DNA of 14,557 nt, taken from DATDRQ01 sp035291645. GTDB lineage: Bacteria; Chloroflexota; Anaerolineae; Anaerolineales; UBA4823. The translations under genes were made by a program, and so were the position numbers. The notes beneath the pieces are model-generated. The model was not told the DNA's origin. It worked only from the letters and a program-made list of their open reading frames with translations, and searched no databases. The stretch lies in the NCBI GenBank assembly GCA_035291645.1, contig DATDRQ010000311.1:1-14557 (forward strand), written 5' to 3'. Below are positions 1 through 6,892 of this stretch, in pieces. How positions within the stretch are numbered: position 1 is the stretch's first letter; each line of letters begins with the position of its first letter.

Positions 1-425
1 AGTTCGGCATCTGCTGCAGGTGAACTGCTTCCCAGGATGTCAACATTCCATTGAAAGAACTCGCGCGTCCGCCCTTTCTGTGGGCGTTCGTACCGCCAGA
101 AAGGGCCATAGGACCACCACCGCAATGGAAAGACGAGCTGGCTCTGACGCTGAGCAACCATGCGCACCAGGGAGGGAGTCAGTTCGGGACGCAGGGTGAC
201 CAGGTTGCCGCCACGGTCTTCGAAAACGAAGGATTGTTCCTTGACGAGCTCATCTCCGGATTTCGCGCTATACAGCTCCAGCGACTCGATGAAGGGCGCC
301 TCGAATTCCTGATACCCGAAGGATTCGGCCACCGATCGCATCGTTGCGTATAGCCACGTCCGGATGGCCATGACTTCCGGGTAAAAATCACGCGTGCCTT
401 TGACTGGGGGGATGATATTTTTCAT
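1..425 (-). CDS. hisS: Histidyl-tRNA synthetase, N-terminal part (runs off the left edge)
   Basis: This enzyme charges tRNA(His) with histidine in the cytoplasm. Reading the minus strand from ATG at 425 gives 141 codons beginning MKNIIPPVKGTRDFYPE, the usual start of bacterial HisRS, followed by the class II synthetase core. The segment VTLRPELTPSLVRMV fits the region between motifs 1 and 2, and WRYERPQKGRTREFFQWNVD is the motif 2 loop whose Arg contacts ATP. The rest, including the HisA-type motifs and anticodon domain, lies outside the window. The gene is divergent from the AP endonuclease gene. It has no good Shine-Dalgarno near the ATG; the nearest purine-rich stretch (AAGGA) is about 23 bases upstream. 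A likely extended -10 at 485-477 gives a leader of roughly 45 bases. Identity is secure; start choice is good because no other in-frame start lies close upstream. Confidence 0.95.
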   Translation of the reverse strand, partial: MKNIIPPVKGTRDFYPEVMAIRTWLYATMRSVAESFGYQEFEAPFIESLELYSAKSGDELVKEQSFVFEDRGGNLVTLRPELTPSLVRMVAQRQSQLVFPLRWWSYGPFWRYERPQKGRTREFFQWNVDILGSSSPAADAE

Positions 426-476
426 TTTATGTTTGTGTAAATCGAATTCCTTAATTTGGGGGGAAATCGTCCAAGG

Positions 477-485
477 ATTTTAGCA
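477..485 (-). promoter_or_regulatory. Probable hisS promoter, extended -10 (TGCTAAAAT)
   Basis: On the minus strand TGC directly precedes TAAAAT, a TGn extended -10 with five of six matches to TATAAT. No convincing -35 was found at 16-18 bases. Predicted transcription start is near 470, leaving a leader of about 45 bases before the hisS ATG. It overlaps the area where the -35 of the divergent exonuclease promoter would lie, so the two may compete for polymerase. Confidence 0.5.
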
Positions 486-504
486 CATTTATTTCCACCT
501 GGAA

Positions 505-510
505 TACAAT
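505..510 (+). promoter_or_regulatory. -10 box of the exonuclease III gene (TACAAT), leaderless type
   Basis: TACAAT lies 7 bases before the ATG at 518. Transcription starting the usual distance after a -10 would begin at or next to the start codon, so the mRNA would have almost no leader. No Shine-Dalgarno is present upstream of the ATG, which fits. No clear -35 was found. Confidence 0.45.
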
Positions 511-517
511 ACCCTTG

Positions 518-1285
518 ATGCAAATCCTAACCTGGAATGTAAATGGACTGCGTTCACTGATTAATAAGGGGCAATGGAATGCCCTGGAAGCTCTCGATCC
601 GGATGTGATTTGCCTTCAAGAGATCAAGGCGCGGCCGGAGCAATTAAACCATGAATATATAGCCTTAATCGATAAATGGAACGTTTTTTGGAACCCTGCC
701 TTCAGACCAGGTTACAGCGGTGTTGTGACGTTATCACGACCGAGCTGGCTGGAGGCACTGGTGAGCCTCGGGGAGGAGCGTTTTGACAGTGAAGGCAGGC
801 TGGTTTGCACCCGTTTCCCCGGGTTCTTACTGTTCAACGTTTATTTTCCCAGCGGGCAGCGCGGCCACGAGAGAGTGAGCTATAAATTAGACTTCTACGC
901 CCGGTTACTTGATCACTGTGATCGATTGCATGCAGCCGGCGAGCAGATCGTAATCTGTGGGGATTTTAACACAGCCCACCGGGAGATCGATTTGCGCTAC
1001 CCAAAACAAAACCGCAAGACTTCCGGCTTCTTGCCGGAAGAACGGATCTGGATCGATACCTACCTGCGGCATGGCTTTCGGGACGCATATCGCGAACTAT
1101 ACCCCGACCGGGTCCAGTACACCTGGTGGACTTACCGCCTGGATGCCCGCACTCGCAATATTGGCTGGCGATTGGATTATTTCCTGGTCTCAAATGGTTT
1201 GATGGACCGGGTTCAGGATGTGTGTATCCACGAATCCATGATGGGCTCTGACCACTGCCCGGTTTCGCTCCTGATTGATGGGTAA
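518..1285 (+). CDS. xth: Exodeoxyribonuclease III / AP endonuclease
   Basis: This Mg-dependent enzyme cuts the backbone 5' of abasic sites and removes 3' blocking groups in base-excision repair. The 255-residue product has the motifs of the EEP (endonuclease/exonuclease/phosphatase) fold in order: N-terminal LTWNVNGLRS (Asn), CLQEIKA (metal-binding Glu, about residue 35), NVYFPSGQ (Tyr), CGDFNTAH (Asp and Asn), WRLDYFLVS, and C-terminal GSDHCPV with the catalytic Asp-His pair. All key residues are present and the length is normal for ExoIII. A TTG lies in frame immediately before (515), but ATG at 518 is preferred, both as a standard start and because it sits 7 bases after a TACAAT box. The gene is convergent with the DUF255 gene, with a 32-base gap. 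I do not distinguish the XthA from the ExoA subtype. Confidence 0.93.
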   Translation: MQILTWNVNGLRSLINKGQWNALEALDPDVICLQEIKARPEQLNHEYIALIDKWNVFWNPAFRPGYSGVVTLSRPSWLEALVSLGEERFDSEGRLVCTRFPGFLLFNVYFPSGQRGHERVSYKLDFYARLLDHCDRLHAAGEQIVICGDFNTAHREIDLRYPKQNRKTSGFLPEERIWIDTYLRHGFRDAYRELYPDRVQYTWWTYRLDARTRNIGWRLDYFLVSNGLMDRVQDVCIHESMMGSDHCPVSLLIDG

Positions 1286-1317
1286 ACCGCGGGGCTGGTT
1301 CTTTGGGGGGATAGGAG

Positions 1318-3357
1318 TCAGCCCGCCAGCTGTTGGAGCAATCGATTCGGGTCGTTGACCGGCAATTTGCATATGAACGACCGGCAGACGTAAGCCGTCG
1401 GCTTGCCTTCGACCAGCGGTCGATTGGTAAGCAGTGCGGGCGAATCGGGAAGGGGAGGATAAGGGGAGAAAGCCGCGACCAGGTTGGGACGATATTTTGC
1501 CCAGAGAGCCTCTACCAGGGCCTGGGTCCCTGGATTCTGAGGATCGCCCAGGACAGCCACCTCCAGGGGAAGGTTTAATGCGAAGTCCGCTGCGCATAGC
1601 CAATAAGAAAAGGCAGTTGGATACCTTATAGCAGCAGGAAGAATAGAGCGTAACATCCCATCGACCAGGTCGTTCAGGTCAAAGCGCCCCTGATAGGCGC
1701 TTAATTGGAGTAGGGCGGAGGCTGCTATTGCGTTGCCAGAAGGAGTGGCGTTATCCTGGATGTCTTTAGGTCGCAAGATCAGGTCTTCATGGTCATTTGC
1801 CGTGTCGAAGAATCCAACTTCCGGATCTCGAAAGCGGGCCAGCATTTCCTCGGCGAGCTGCAGCGCTGACGAAAACCAGCGGGGGTTAGGATCGCTCTGG
1901 TAGAGTGCAATCAAGCCAAGGGCCAGACCGGCGTAATCTTCAAGGTACGCATTATGCTTTGCCTGTCCGACCCGCCAGGAACGATTCAGGCGACCCCCTG
2001 GAGACAGATGATTTAACAAGAAATCGGCATTGCGCATAGCCATTTTACCATAATCCGATCTTTTCAAATATCTACCCGCTTCAGAAAAAGCCCCCAACAT
2101 GAGCGCATTCCAGGCAACCAGGACTTTATCATCCGTCCCTGGTCGCCTCCGTTTATTTCTTTCATGCAGTAGGGCCGCGTGAAGCCTGCGTAACCGGCCT
2201 GGCACATCTTCAGGTGGCATATGGAACCGCTCAGAGAGGCTAGCGTCGTCCAAATTACGCTGCAAAACGGTCCTTCCTTCGAAATTTCCCAGATCGGTGA
2301 CACCATAAGCAGCCAGGAAAAACTCAACATCCTGCCCGTCGTAGATCACCGATCGAATCTCCTCAGGGGTCCATAGATAATATACTCCCTCGTGTCTCTC
2401 CGAATCCGCATCGATGCTGCTGTAAAATCCCCCGCGGGGATCAGTCATCTCTCGAATCACAAAATCGAGTGTCTCTTCGCAAATCCTCCGAAAATGCTCG
2501 TCCTTCGTCAATAGGTAGGCATGCAGGTAGGTGATTGCGAGCAAGGCGTTATCGTAAAGCATCTTCTCAAAATGGGGAATCAGCCAGAGGTTGTCGGTGC
2601 TGTACCGGGCGAACCCACCGCCCACCACGTCGTACATACCACCTTTTGACATCGAGTGCAAAGCGTGAGTAGCGATTTCCAGAGCCAATTTATCCCCCCG
2701 CGTCGCCCTGCGCAACAAGAACTCGATCGCCATAGGTTGGGGAAACTTTGGCGCCTGTCCCCAGCCCCCATATTTCCAATCATAAGACTGTGCGAGCGCC
2801 AGAGCTGCCTGATCGAGCGTTTCAACCTGGGCTGTTGCACTCTTTTCTCCATACTGCACCTGCGATTTCACGTGTTGAGTATATGTCTCTCCTGCCTGGA
2901 TGATCTTCTCTCGTTCTTCTCTCCATACCCGGGCGACACTGCCGAGAATTTCCCGGAAGGCCGGCAAATTGTGACGCGCGACCGGCGGAAAGTACGTCCC
3001 GCCAAAAAATGGCCGCCCATCCGGGGTTAGAAAAACGCTCATAGGCCAGCCACCATGCCCGGTCATCGCGACCACTGCGCTCATGTAGATATTATCCAGG
3101 TCGGGCCGTTCTTCCCGATCCACCTTGACGTTGACAAAATACTCGTTCATCAGCGCGGCGATATCTGCATCCTCGAAGGATTCGTGCGCCATGACATGGC
3201 ACCAATGACAGGCCGCATATCCGATGCTTAAGAAGATCGGTTTATCCTCCTGCCGGGCCTTTTCAAGCGCTTCTTCTCCCCAGGGATACCACTCCACCGG
3301 ATTATTCGCATGCTGCAGAAGGTATGGGGAATTCGAATCAACCAGCCGGTTCGCCAC
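1318..3357 (-). CDS. DUF255 / YyaL-SSP411 family protein, thioredoxin-like plus six-hairpin domain
   Basis: This is a 679-residue member of the DUF255 (YyaL/spermatogenesis-associated protein 20) family, whose biochemical role is not firmly established. The N-terminus SNSPYLLQHANNPVEWYPWG is the family hallmark. It is followed by a thioredoxin-like fold with YAACHWCHVM (Cys50 and Cys53) and GGWPMSVFLTPDG. From about residue 190 on, the sequence resembles the alpha/alpha six-hairpin domain seen in N-acylglucosamine 2-epimerase-like proteins (WGQAPKFPQP, FEKMLYDNA, GFYSSIDADSE). The C-terminus TAYVCRSFICKLPVNDP is also typical. Length is normal. The start is GTG at 3357, two bases after the scpA stop. 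GGAG about 7 bases upstream acts as Shine-Dalgarno, so translation is probably coupled to scpA. There is no signal peptide, so it is likely cytoplasmic. Confidence 0.9.
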   Translation of the reverse strand: MANRLVDSNSPYLLQHANNPVEWYPWGEEALEKARQEDKPIFLSIGYAACHWCHVMAHESFEDADIAALMNEYFVNVKVDREERPDLDNIYMSAVVAMTGHGGWPMSVFLTPDGRPFFGGTYFPPVARHNLPAFREILGSVARVWREEREKIIQAGETYTQHVKSQVQYGEKSATAQVETLDQAALALAQSYDWKYGGWGQAPKFPQPMAIEFLLRRATRGDKLALEIATHALHSMSKGGMYDVVGGGFARYSTDNLWLIPHFEKMLYDNALLAITYLHAYLLTKDEHFRRICEETLDFVIREMTDPRGGFYSSIDADSERHEGVYYLWTPEEIRSVIYDGQDVEFFLAAYGVTDLGNFEGRTVLQRNLDDASLSERFHMPPEDVPGRLRRLHAALLHERNKRRRPGTDDKVLVAWNALMLGAFSEAGRYLKRSDYGKMAMRNADFLLNHLSPGGRLNRSWRVGQAKHNAYLEDYAGLALGLIALYQSDPNPRWFSSALQLAEEMLARFRDPEVGFFDTANDHEDLILRPKDIQDNATPSGNAIAASALLQLSAYQGRFDLNDLVDGMLRSILPAAIRYPTAFSYWLCAADFALNLPLEVAVLGDPQNPGTQALVEALWAKYRPNLVAAFSPYPPLPDSPALLTNRPLVEGKPTAYVCRSFICKLPVNDPNRLLQQLAG

Positions 3358-3359
3358 TT

Positions 3360-4148
3360 CTATTCTCCAAATTCTAAATCCACATCCTCAACCAGACTCC
3401 ACAGTTCAGATGGCTCGATTTCAATCTCGCCAAATATTTCCTTCTGCCGGACGTGCACGAAGTGAAGCTTGACTAACTCCAGCATCGCAAGAAAGGTGAC
3501 GACAATTTCGAGGCGCGTCCGTGCCTTACCCAGCATCCCGCCAAAGGTTACGCTTTTCTGTTGGTTTAACAAACTGGCAATCAACGCGACCTTCTGGCGA
3601 ATAGTGACCTTCGGAATAGAAACCACATTCACCAATGAATCCATGGCTGAATCTGCCAGAACCTGCAAGTATACCTGCCTGGCAGCGGTCAGGAATTCTG
3701 CCCAGTCCAATTCGTTCAAGTCAAAATGTGCCTGGGCTTTCAAAGGTGCAGCCAGACGGATGAAGGTCTGTAAACCAAGTTCCAGGCGTTTTTCGAGAAA
3801 GGCAGCTGTTTTCCGGTATTTCTGGTAAAGGATTAACTGGCGGGCTAAAGCCTCTCCTGGATCATCCTCTCCAATTTCCCGAACCGGTGGCCTGGGCAAG
3901 AGCGCCTCGGACTTTATCTGGAGCAGTCTGGCTGCGATGACCAGGAAGGAAGAGATTTCATCTGCAACATGTTCGGGAAAGTTCCTGAGGTACTCGAGAT
4001 ACTGGTCGGTGACTTGAGCCAATGCCAGTCTGGTGATATCCAGCTCGGCTCGCTCGATAAGCTGTAAGAGCAGGTCCAATGGACCTTCGAAAACCGGTGT
4101 CGCCACCTGGTAACGTCCTGATTCGTGATCGCTAAAGCTGATGGTCAT
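3360..4148 (-). CDS. scpA: Segregation and condensation protein A
   Basis: ScpA is the kleisin subunit that, with ScpB, bridges SMC heads in the bacterial condensin that organises and segregates the chromosome. The 262-residue product has the typical N-terminal kleisin stretch VFEGPLDLLLQLIERAELDITRL (about residues 19-41), then ISSFLVIAARLLQIKSEALLP. The C-terminal winged helix has VTFLAMLELVKLHFVHVRQKEIFGEIEI. I choose ATG at 4148 over a TTG at 4169. The upstream codons (SCIILK) do not look like family sequence, and a perfect TATAAT at 4161-4156 overlaps them, placing transcription start at about the ATG. scpB is not beside it; instead the DUF255 gene follows two bases after the stop. The gene is divergent from the thioredoxin gene. 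Confidence 0.93.
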   Translation of the reverse strand: MTISFSDHESGRYQVATPVFEGPLDLLLQLIERAELDITRLALAQVTDQYLEYLRNFPEHVADEISSFLVIAARLLQIKSEALLPRPPVREIGEDDPGEALARQLILYQKYRKTAAFLEKRLELGLQTFIRLAAPLKAQAHFDLNELDWAEFLTAARQVYLQVLADSAMDSLVNVVSIPKVTIRQKVALIASLLNQQKSVTFGGMLGKARTRLEIVVTFLAMLELVKLHFVHVRQKEIFGEIEIEPSELWSLVEDVDLEFGE

Positions 4149-4155
4149 TTTCAAA

Positions 4156-4161
4156 ATTATA
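4156..4161 (-). promoter_or_regulatory. -10 box of scpA (TATAAT), leaderless type
   Basis: A perfect TATAAT on the minus strand ends 7 bases before the scpA ATG at 4148, with no Shine-Dalgarno between them. A leaderless scpA-DUF255 transcript is predicted. The -35 side is poor. The box sits one base from the -35 of the opposing thioredoxin promoter. Confidence 0.55.
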
Positions 4162-4162
4162 C

Positions 4163-4191
4163 ATGACAATACTCCACCAACATGCTATACT
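4163..4191 (+). promoter_or_regulatory. Sigma-70-type promoter of the thioredoxin gene
   Basis: ATGACA (4163-4168, five of six to TTGACA) is followed by a 17-base spacer and TATACT (4186-4191). The -10 is preceded by TGC, making it an extended -10 as well. Predicted start is near 4198, giving a leader of about 60 bases ahead of the thioredoxin ATG, which has its own Shine-Dalgarno. Confidence 0.7.
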
Positions 4192-4257
4192 TATCCGCCG
4201 GTGGGATTTTGGAGCCTTCCCCCGTGAAAGTATCTGTAAATCTCAGAGGAGAGACCA

Positions 4258-4617
4258 ATGGCAGACGAACCAATTCATGTTACCGACAACGCTTTTGAAA
4301 CGACTGTTATGCAATCATCTATCCCGGTTGTGGTTGACTTTTGGGCGCCCTGGTGTGGTCCTTGTCGGATCGTCGCACCCACCCTGGATAAGCTCGCTAA
4401 AGAGCACTCCGGCAAGCTGCTCATCGCCAAAGTCAATACCGACGAGAATCCAGAATGGGCGATGAAATTCCAGGTCCAGGGCATCCCTACAATGCTGTTT
4501 GTGGCAGGGGGAAAGGTGATCCACCGCCAGGTTGGTGCGCTCCCGGAACCTATGCTGCGCGATGTCGTAACCGAATTTCTCGCCGTTACCGAAGGAAACG
4601 CGGAAAGCGAAGCCTGA
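4258..4617 (+). CDS. trxA: Thioredoxin
   Basis: This small cytoplasmic disulfide reductase of 119 residues is reduced by thioredoxin reductase and in turn reduces client proteins. The sequence VVVDFWAPWCGPCRIVAPTLDKLA carries the canonical WCGPC active site (residues 32-36). GIPTM supplies the cis-Pro (Pro76) opposite the active site, and the fold ends with the usual GALPEPMLRDVVTEFL helix. The start is supported by an AGAGGAGAG Shine-Dalgarno a few bases upstream and a strong promoter at 4163-4191. The gene stands alone on the plus strand between scpA (divergent) and murA (convergent). A hairpin plus T-run about 54 bases past the stop probably ends its transcript. The best guess is a general thioredoxin; other trx paralogues may exist elsewhere. 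Confidence 0.93.
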   Translation: MADEPIHVTDNAFETTVMQSSIPVVVDFWAPWCGPCRIVAPTLDKLAKEHSGKLLIAKVNTDENPEWAMKFQVQGIPTMLFVAGGKVIHRQVGALPEPMLRDVVTEFLAVTEGNAESEA

Positions 4618-4648
4618 TTTGTAGAATTATTCGAATGCTAAGGATGAA

Positions 4649-5944
4649 TCATTCGGTAACTCGTTCTATCCGCGCCCCCAGGGCGCGGAGTTTTTCATCT
4701 ATCTTCTCGTATCCCCGGTCTATCTGGCCAACATTGCGGATCTCTGATTCGCCCTGGGCAGCGAGCGCTGCCAACACAAGCGACATCCCAGCTCGAATAT
4801 CAGGGCTTTCCAGCTTTTCCCCATATAACGTAGTTGGTCCTTGTACGATACTGCGATGTGGATCGCATAGCACGATGTGCGCCCCCATACCGACCAGTTT
4901 ATCGATGAAAAACATCCGGCTCGGGTACATCCAGTCATGGAAAAGGACACTGCCTTTCGACTGCGTGGCGACGACGATGGCAATGCTCATGAGGTCGGTC
5001 GGGAAGGCCGGCCAGGGCATGACGCTGATCTCCGGGATGGCATCCCCTAGATCAGGCTCGACGATCAGATTTTGACCGGGCGGGACGACGACATCTTCCC
5101 CTTCCACTTCCCAATGAACCCCCAGTCGACGGAAAACGATGGCGATCATATCCAGGTACTCTGGCCCCGCATTGTGAATCCGGATAGAACCGCCTGTAAC
5201 GACGGCTCCCCCGATAAAGCTGACAACTTCCAGGTAATCCGGCCCAATGGTAAATTCTCCGCCGTGCAAGCGATGTACCCCCTCGATGTGCAAGGTATTC
5301 GAGCCGATGTTTTCGATTCTTGCTCCCAGGCAGTTGAGGAAGTGGCAAAGCTCCTGAATATGAGGTTCCGATGCTGCATTCCTCAAGACAGTTTTGCCGG
5401 GCGCCAGGACAGCAGCCATGATAGTGTTTTCAGTAGCGGTCACGCTGGCTTCATCCAGTAAAATATTGGCACCGGACAGGCGATTTACCTTGAAACGAAA
5501 TACTTTTGCCGATCGGTCGAACTCCGCCTCCGCTCCCAAAGCACGCAAGCTGAGGATATGGGTATCTACCCGGCGCCGGCCGATGACGTCCCCGCCGGGA
5601 GGGGGTAGTACCAGTTCACCCGCGCGCGCCGTCATTGGCCCGGCAAGTAAAATCGATGCCCTGATCCCGCGGCACAGGTCAGGATCGAGATCGGCCGGTC
5701 GGACCTGGCTGGCCTGGATCTTCCAGGTGTGATCACTGACCAGCTCGATCCTTACACCCAGGCTTTCAACCAGGGAGCGCATCGTTGCCACGTCCCGGAT
5801 CTCGGGTAAGTTATGCAGGATGACCGGCTCCTCGGTCAGCAGGCAGGCAGCCAGCAGCGGAAGCGCAGCATTCTTATTCCCTGCAGGTGTAATATCACCT
5901 TGTAACGGGTATCCCCCCTGGATAATCAATTTCTCCATCGCCAT
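4649..5944 (-). CDS. murA: UDP-N-acetylglucosamine 1-carboxyvinyltransferase with Cys-to-Asp active site
   Basis: MurA transfers enolpyruvate from PEP to UDP-GlcNAc, the first committed step of peptidoglycan synthesis in the cytoplasm. The 431-residue product has the EPSP-synthase-like fold with AGNKNAALP (Lys24 and Asn25, matching Lys22/Asn23 of E. coli). It also has IRASILLAGP, WPAFPTDLM (Asp near E. coli Asp305) and IRAGMSLVLAAL (Arg near Arg397). In the active-site loop the sequence is PPPGGDVIGRR: Asp119 takes the place of the usual Cys115. Asp at this site is known from naturally fosfomycin-resistant MurAs such as those of mycobacteria and chlamydiae. ATG at 5944 overlaps the upstream SAM hydrolase stop (TGATG) and has AGGAG four bases ahead; ATG at 5938 is a possible alternative. 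A divergent MurA paralogue with a related role cannot be excluded. Confidence 0.88.
   Translation of the reverse strand: MAMEKLIIQGGYPLQGDITPAGNKNAALPLLAACLLTEEPVILHNLPEIRDVATMRSLVESLGVRIELVSDHTWKIQASQVRPADLDPDLCRGIRASILLAGPMTARAGELVLPPPGGDVIGRRRVDTHILSLRALGAEAEFDRSAKVFRFKVNRLSGANILLDEASVTATENTIMAAVLAPGKTVLRNAASEPHIQELCHFLNCLGARIENIGSNTLHIEGVHRLHGGEFTIGPDYLEVVSFIGGAVVTGGSIRIHNAGPEYLDMIAIVFRRLGVHWEVEGEDVVVPPGQNLIVEPDLGDAIPEISVMPWPAFPTDLMSIAIVVATQSKGSVLFHDWMYPSRMFFIDKLVGMGAHIVLCDPHRSIVQGPTTLYGEKLESPDIRAGMSLVLAALAAQGESEIRNVGQIDRGYEKIDEKLRALGARIERVTE
4671..4695 (+). terminator. Intrinsic terminator of trxA, inside the 3' end of murA
   Basis: CGCGCCC (4671-4677) and GGGCGCG (4681-4687) form a perfect 7-bp GC stem with a CCA loop. 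This is followed by GAG and five T residues (4691-4695), the layout of a Rho-independent terminator reading rightward. It lies about 54 bases after the thioredoxin stop and within the last codons of the convergent murA, where the same bases encode residues KLRALGAR. Confidence 0.65.
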
Positions 5945-6801
5945 CAATCTCCTGATTGGATGAGAGTAACCTGATCCCCTCGTGCTAGACCTAGATTCTG
6001 TGCCGCACTGCCCTGGTTGGCGACTACTTCCAGCAGACCACTGCTTCCGACCAGCACAGCGCATTCTCCCACCGGTTTATCTGCAAAGGTGCGGATCCAG
6101 TCCAGGGAACGACCACCGGGTAAGATCAGCCTGGATTTCAATTTCGAAACGTATCTCACCTGATTCTCAGGCAATGTATCCTCAAGCCAGGGATCGAGTT
6201 GATAACTGTCTCGTTCCACCTCTCGAAAAGCTCCCAGGCTGGTTAGCAAGTTTCCGAATCGATCGACGTAAAGGATTTCACCCTTCACTTCTCTATCATC
6301 TACCGCCTTGAGAATTGGTTGTGCGAGTCGTATCAGGCCCTCAACTCGCCTGCCAAAAGAACTCCCGGATACCCCTCGAGCTGCATGGGCTGCCGCCGGC
6401 GCGAAAATATCCCGTCCGTGAAAGGTGACCGAGAGATTGGTGAACATGAGATCTGGTTCCTCGATCATCCAGGCAAGGCAATCTTGATCGGACACAAAGG
6501 TGAACAGCCCGTTGTCAGGCCCAATGTACCGGAAATCGCCTGCCTCGACCAGGATCGCTCGCCTGGCTGTGCCTACTCCCGGGTCGACCACACAGCAAAA
6601 GACGGTTCCGGCCGGGAAATAGGGCCTGGCCATCCACAGGGTAACGGCCCCTTGTAGCAGGTCGCCTGGTTGGATTTCGTGTGTCAGATCGATCACGGGT
6701 ATGTCAGGCGCGATCCCTGAAATCACCCCTTTAAGAATTCCAACATAGGGATCGCTTGTTCCATAATCTGTCAGCAGCACGATCGGGGCATTCGGATGCA
6801 T
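5944..6801 (-). CDS. S-adenosyl-L-methionine hydrolase (adenosine-forming), DUF62 family
   Basis: This family hydrolyses SAM to adenosine and methionine, related to the SAM-dependent fluorinases and chlorinases but using water or hydroxide. The 285-residue product starts IVLLTDYGTSDPYVGILKG, with VVDPGVGTARR (Asp73 and Arg80) and VTFHGRDIFAPAAAHAARG (His128). These match the Asp-Arg-His triad described for the archaeal hydrolase. The C-terminal beta domain carries VDRFGNLLTSL. The chloride-binding loop expected of true halogenases was not recognised, so the hydrolase role is favoured. The ATG at 6801 is preceded by TAGAAT with a 7-base spacer and no Shine-Dalgarno. It is the first gene of a two-gene unit with murA; its stop overlaps the murA start by one base. 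The physiological reason for SAM hydrolysis is not settled for the family. Confidence 0.88.
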   Translation of the reverse strand: MHPNAPIVLLTDYGTSDPYVGILKGVISGIAPDIPVIDLTHEIQPGDLLQGAVTLWMARPYFPAGTVFCCVVDPGVGTARRAILVEAGDFRYIGPDNGLFTFVSDQDCLAWMIEEPDLMFTNLSVTFHGRDIFAPAAAHAARGVSGSSFGRRVEGLIRLAQPILKAVDDREVKGEILYVDRFGNLLTSLGAFREVERDSYQLDPWLEDTLPENQVRYVSKLKSRLILPGGRSLDWIRTFADKPVGECAVLVGSSGLLEVVANQGSAAQNLGLARGDQVTLIQSGD

Positions 6802-6808
6802 TGCTATG

Positions 6809-6814
6809 ATTCTA
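6809..6814 (-). promoter_or_regulatory. -10 box of the SAM hydrolase-murA unit (TAGAAT), leaderless type
   Basis: TAGAAT (five of six matches) on the minus strand ends 7 bases before the ATG at 6801. There is no Shine-Dalgarno and only a weak -35 candidate. A leaderless transcript is predicted. The divergent prepilin peptidase promoter starts about 65 bases away. Confidence 0.45.
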
Positions 6815-6877
6815 ATAGAAAAAGACGGGTAGGTAACAGTTCTGTAAAGCTCAAGCCCAGATTGTCCGGTAGCAGGA

Positions 6878-6886
6878 TGCTATAAT
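6878..6886 (+). promoter_or_regulatory. Extended -10 of the prepilin peptidase gene (TGCTATAAT), leaderless type
   Basis: TGC precedes a perfect TATAAT (6881-6886), forming a full extended -10, which does not need a strong -35. The ATG follows after only 6 bases, so transcription should start at or beside the A of the ATG. No Shine-Dalgarno is present. Confidence 0.65.
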
Positions 6887-6892
6887 TTCGCT

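Noticed and set aside
1286..1325. Possible bidirectional terminator between the AP endonuclease and DUF255 genes
   Set aside because: Only weak pairings (GGGCTG/CAGCCC with a 21-base loop, AACC/GGTT) and no T-run; not strong enough to annotate.
4149..4169. TTG start for scpA at 4169
   Set aside because: The seven added codons overlap the perfect TATAAT box and are not family-like; ATG 4148 fits better.
4632..4655. CGAATG/CATTCG inverted repeat between trxA and murA
   Set aside because: Six pairs, A/T-rich, with a 12-base loop and no T-run; the stronger hairpin at 4671-4695 explains termination better.
4455..5075. 206-codon plus-strand open frame overlapping trxA and antisense to murA
   Set aside because: It runs across trxA and murA, both of which have clear family motifs; the translation is Arg/Ser-rich with no recognisable domain, as expected of a shadow frame.
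5945..6064. Upstream extension of the murA frame to 6064
   Set aside because: The extra 40 residues do not resemble MurA and lie in the 3' end of the SAM hydrolase gene; ATG 5944 has a Shine-Dalgarno and the family N-terminus.
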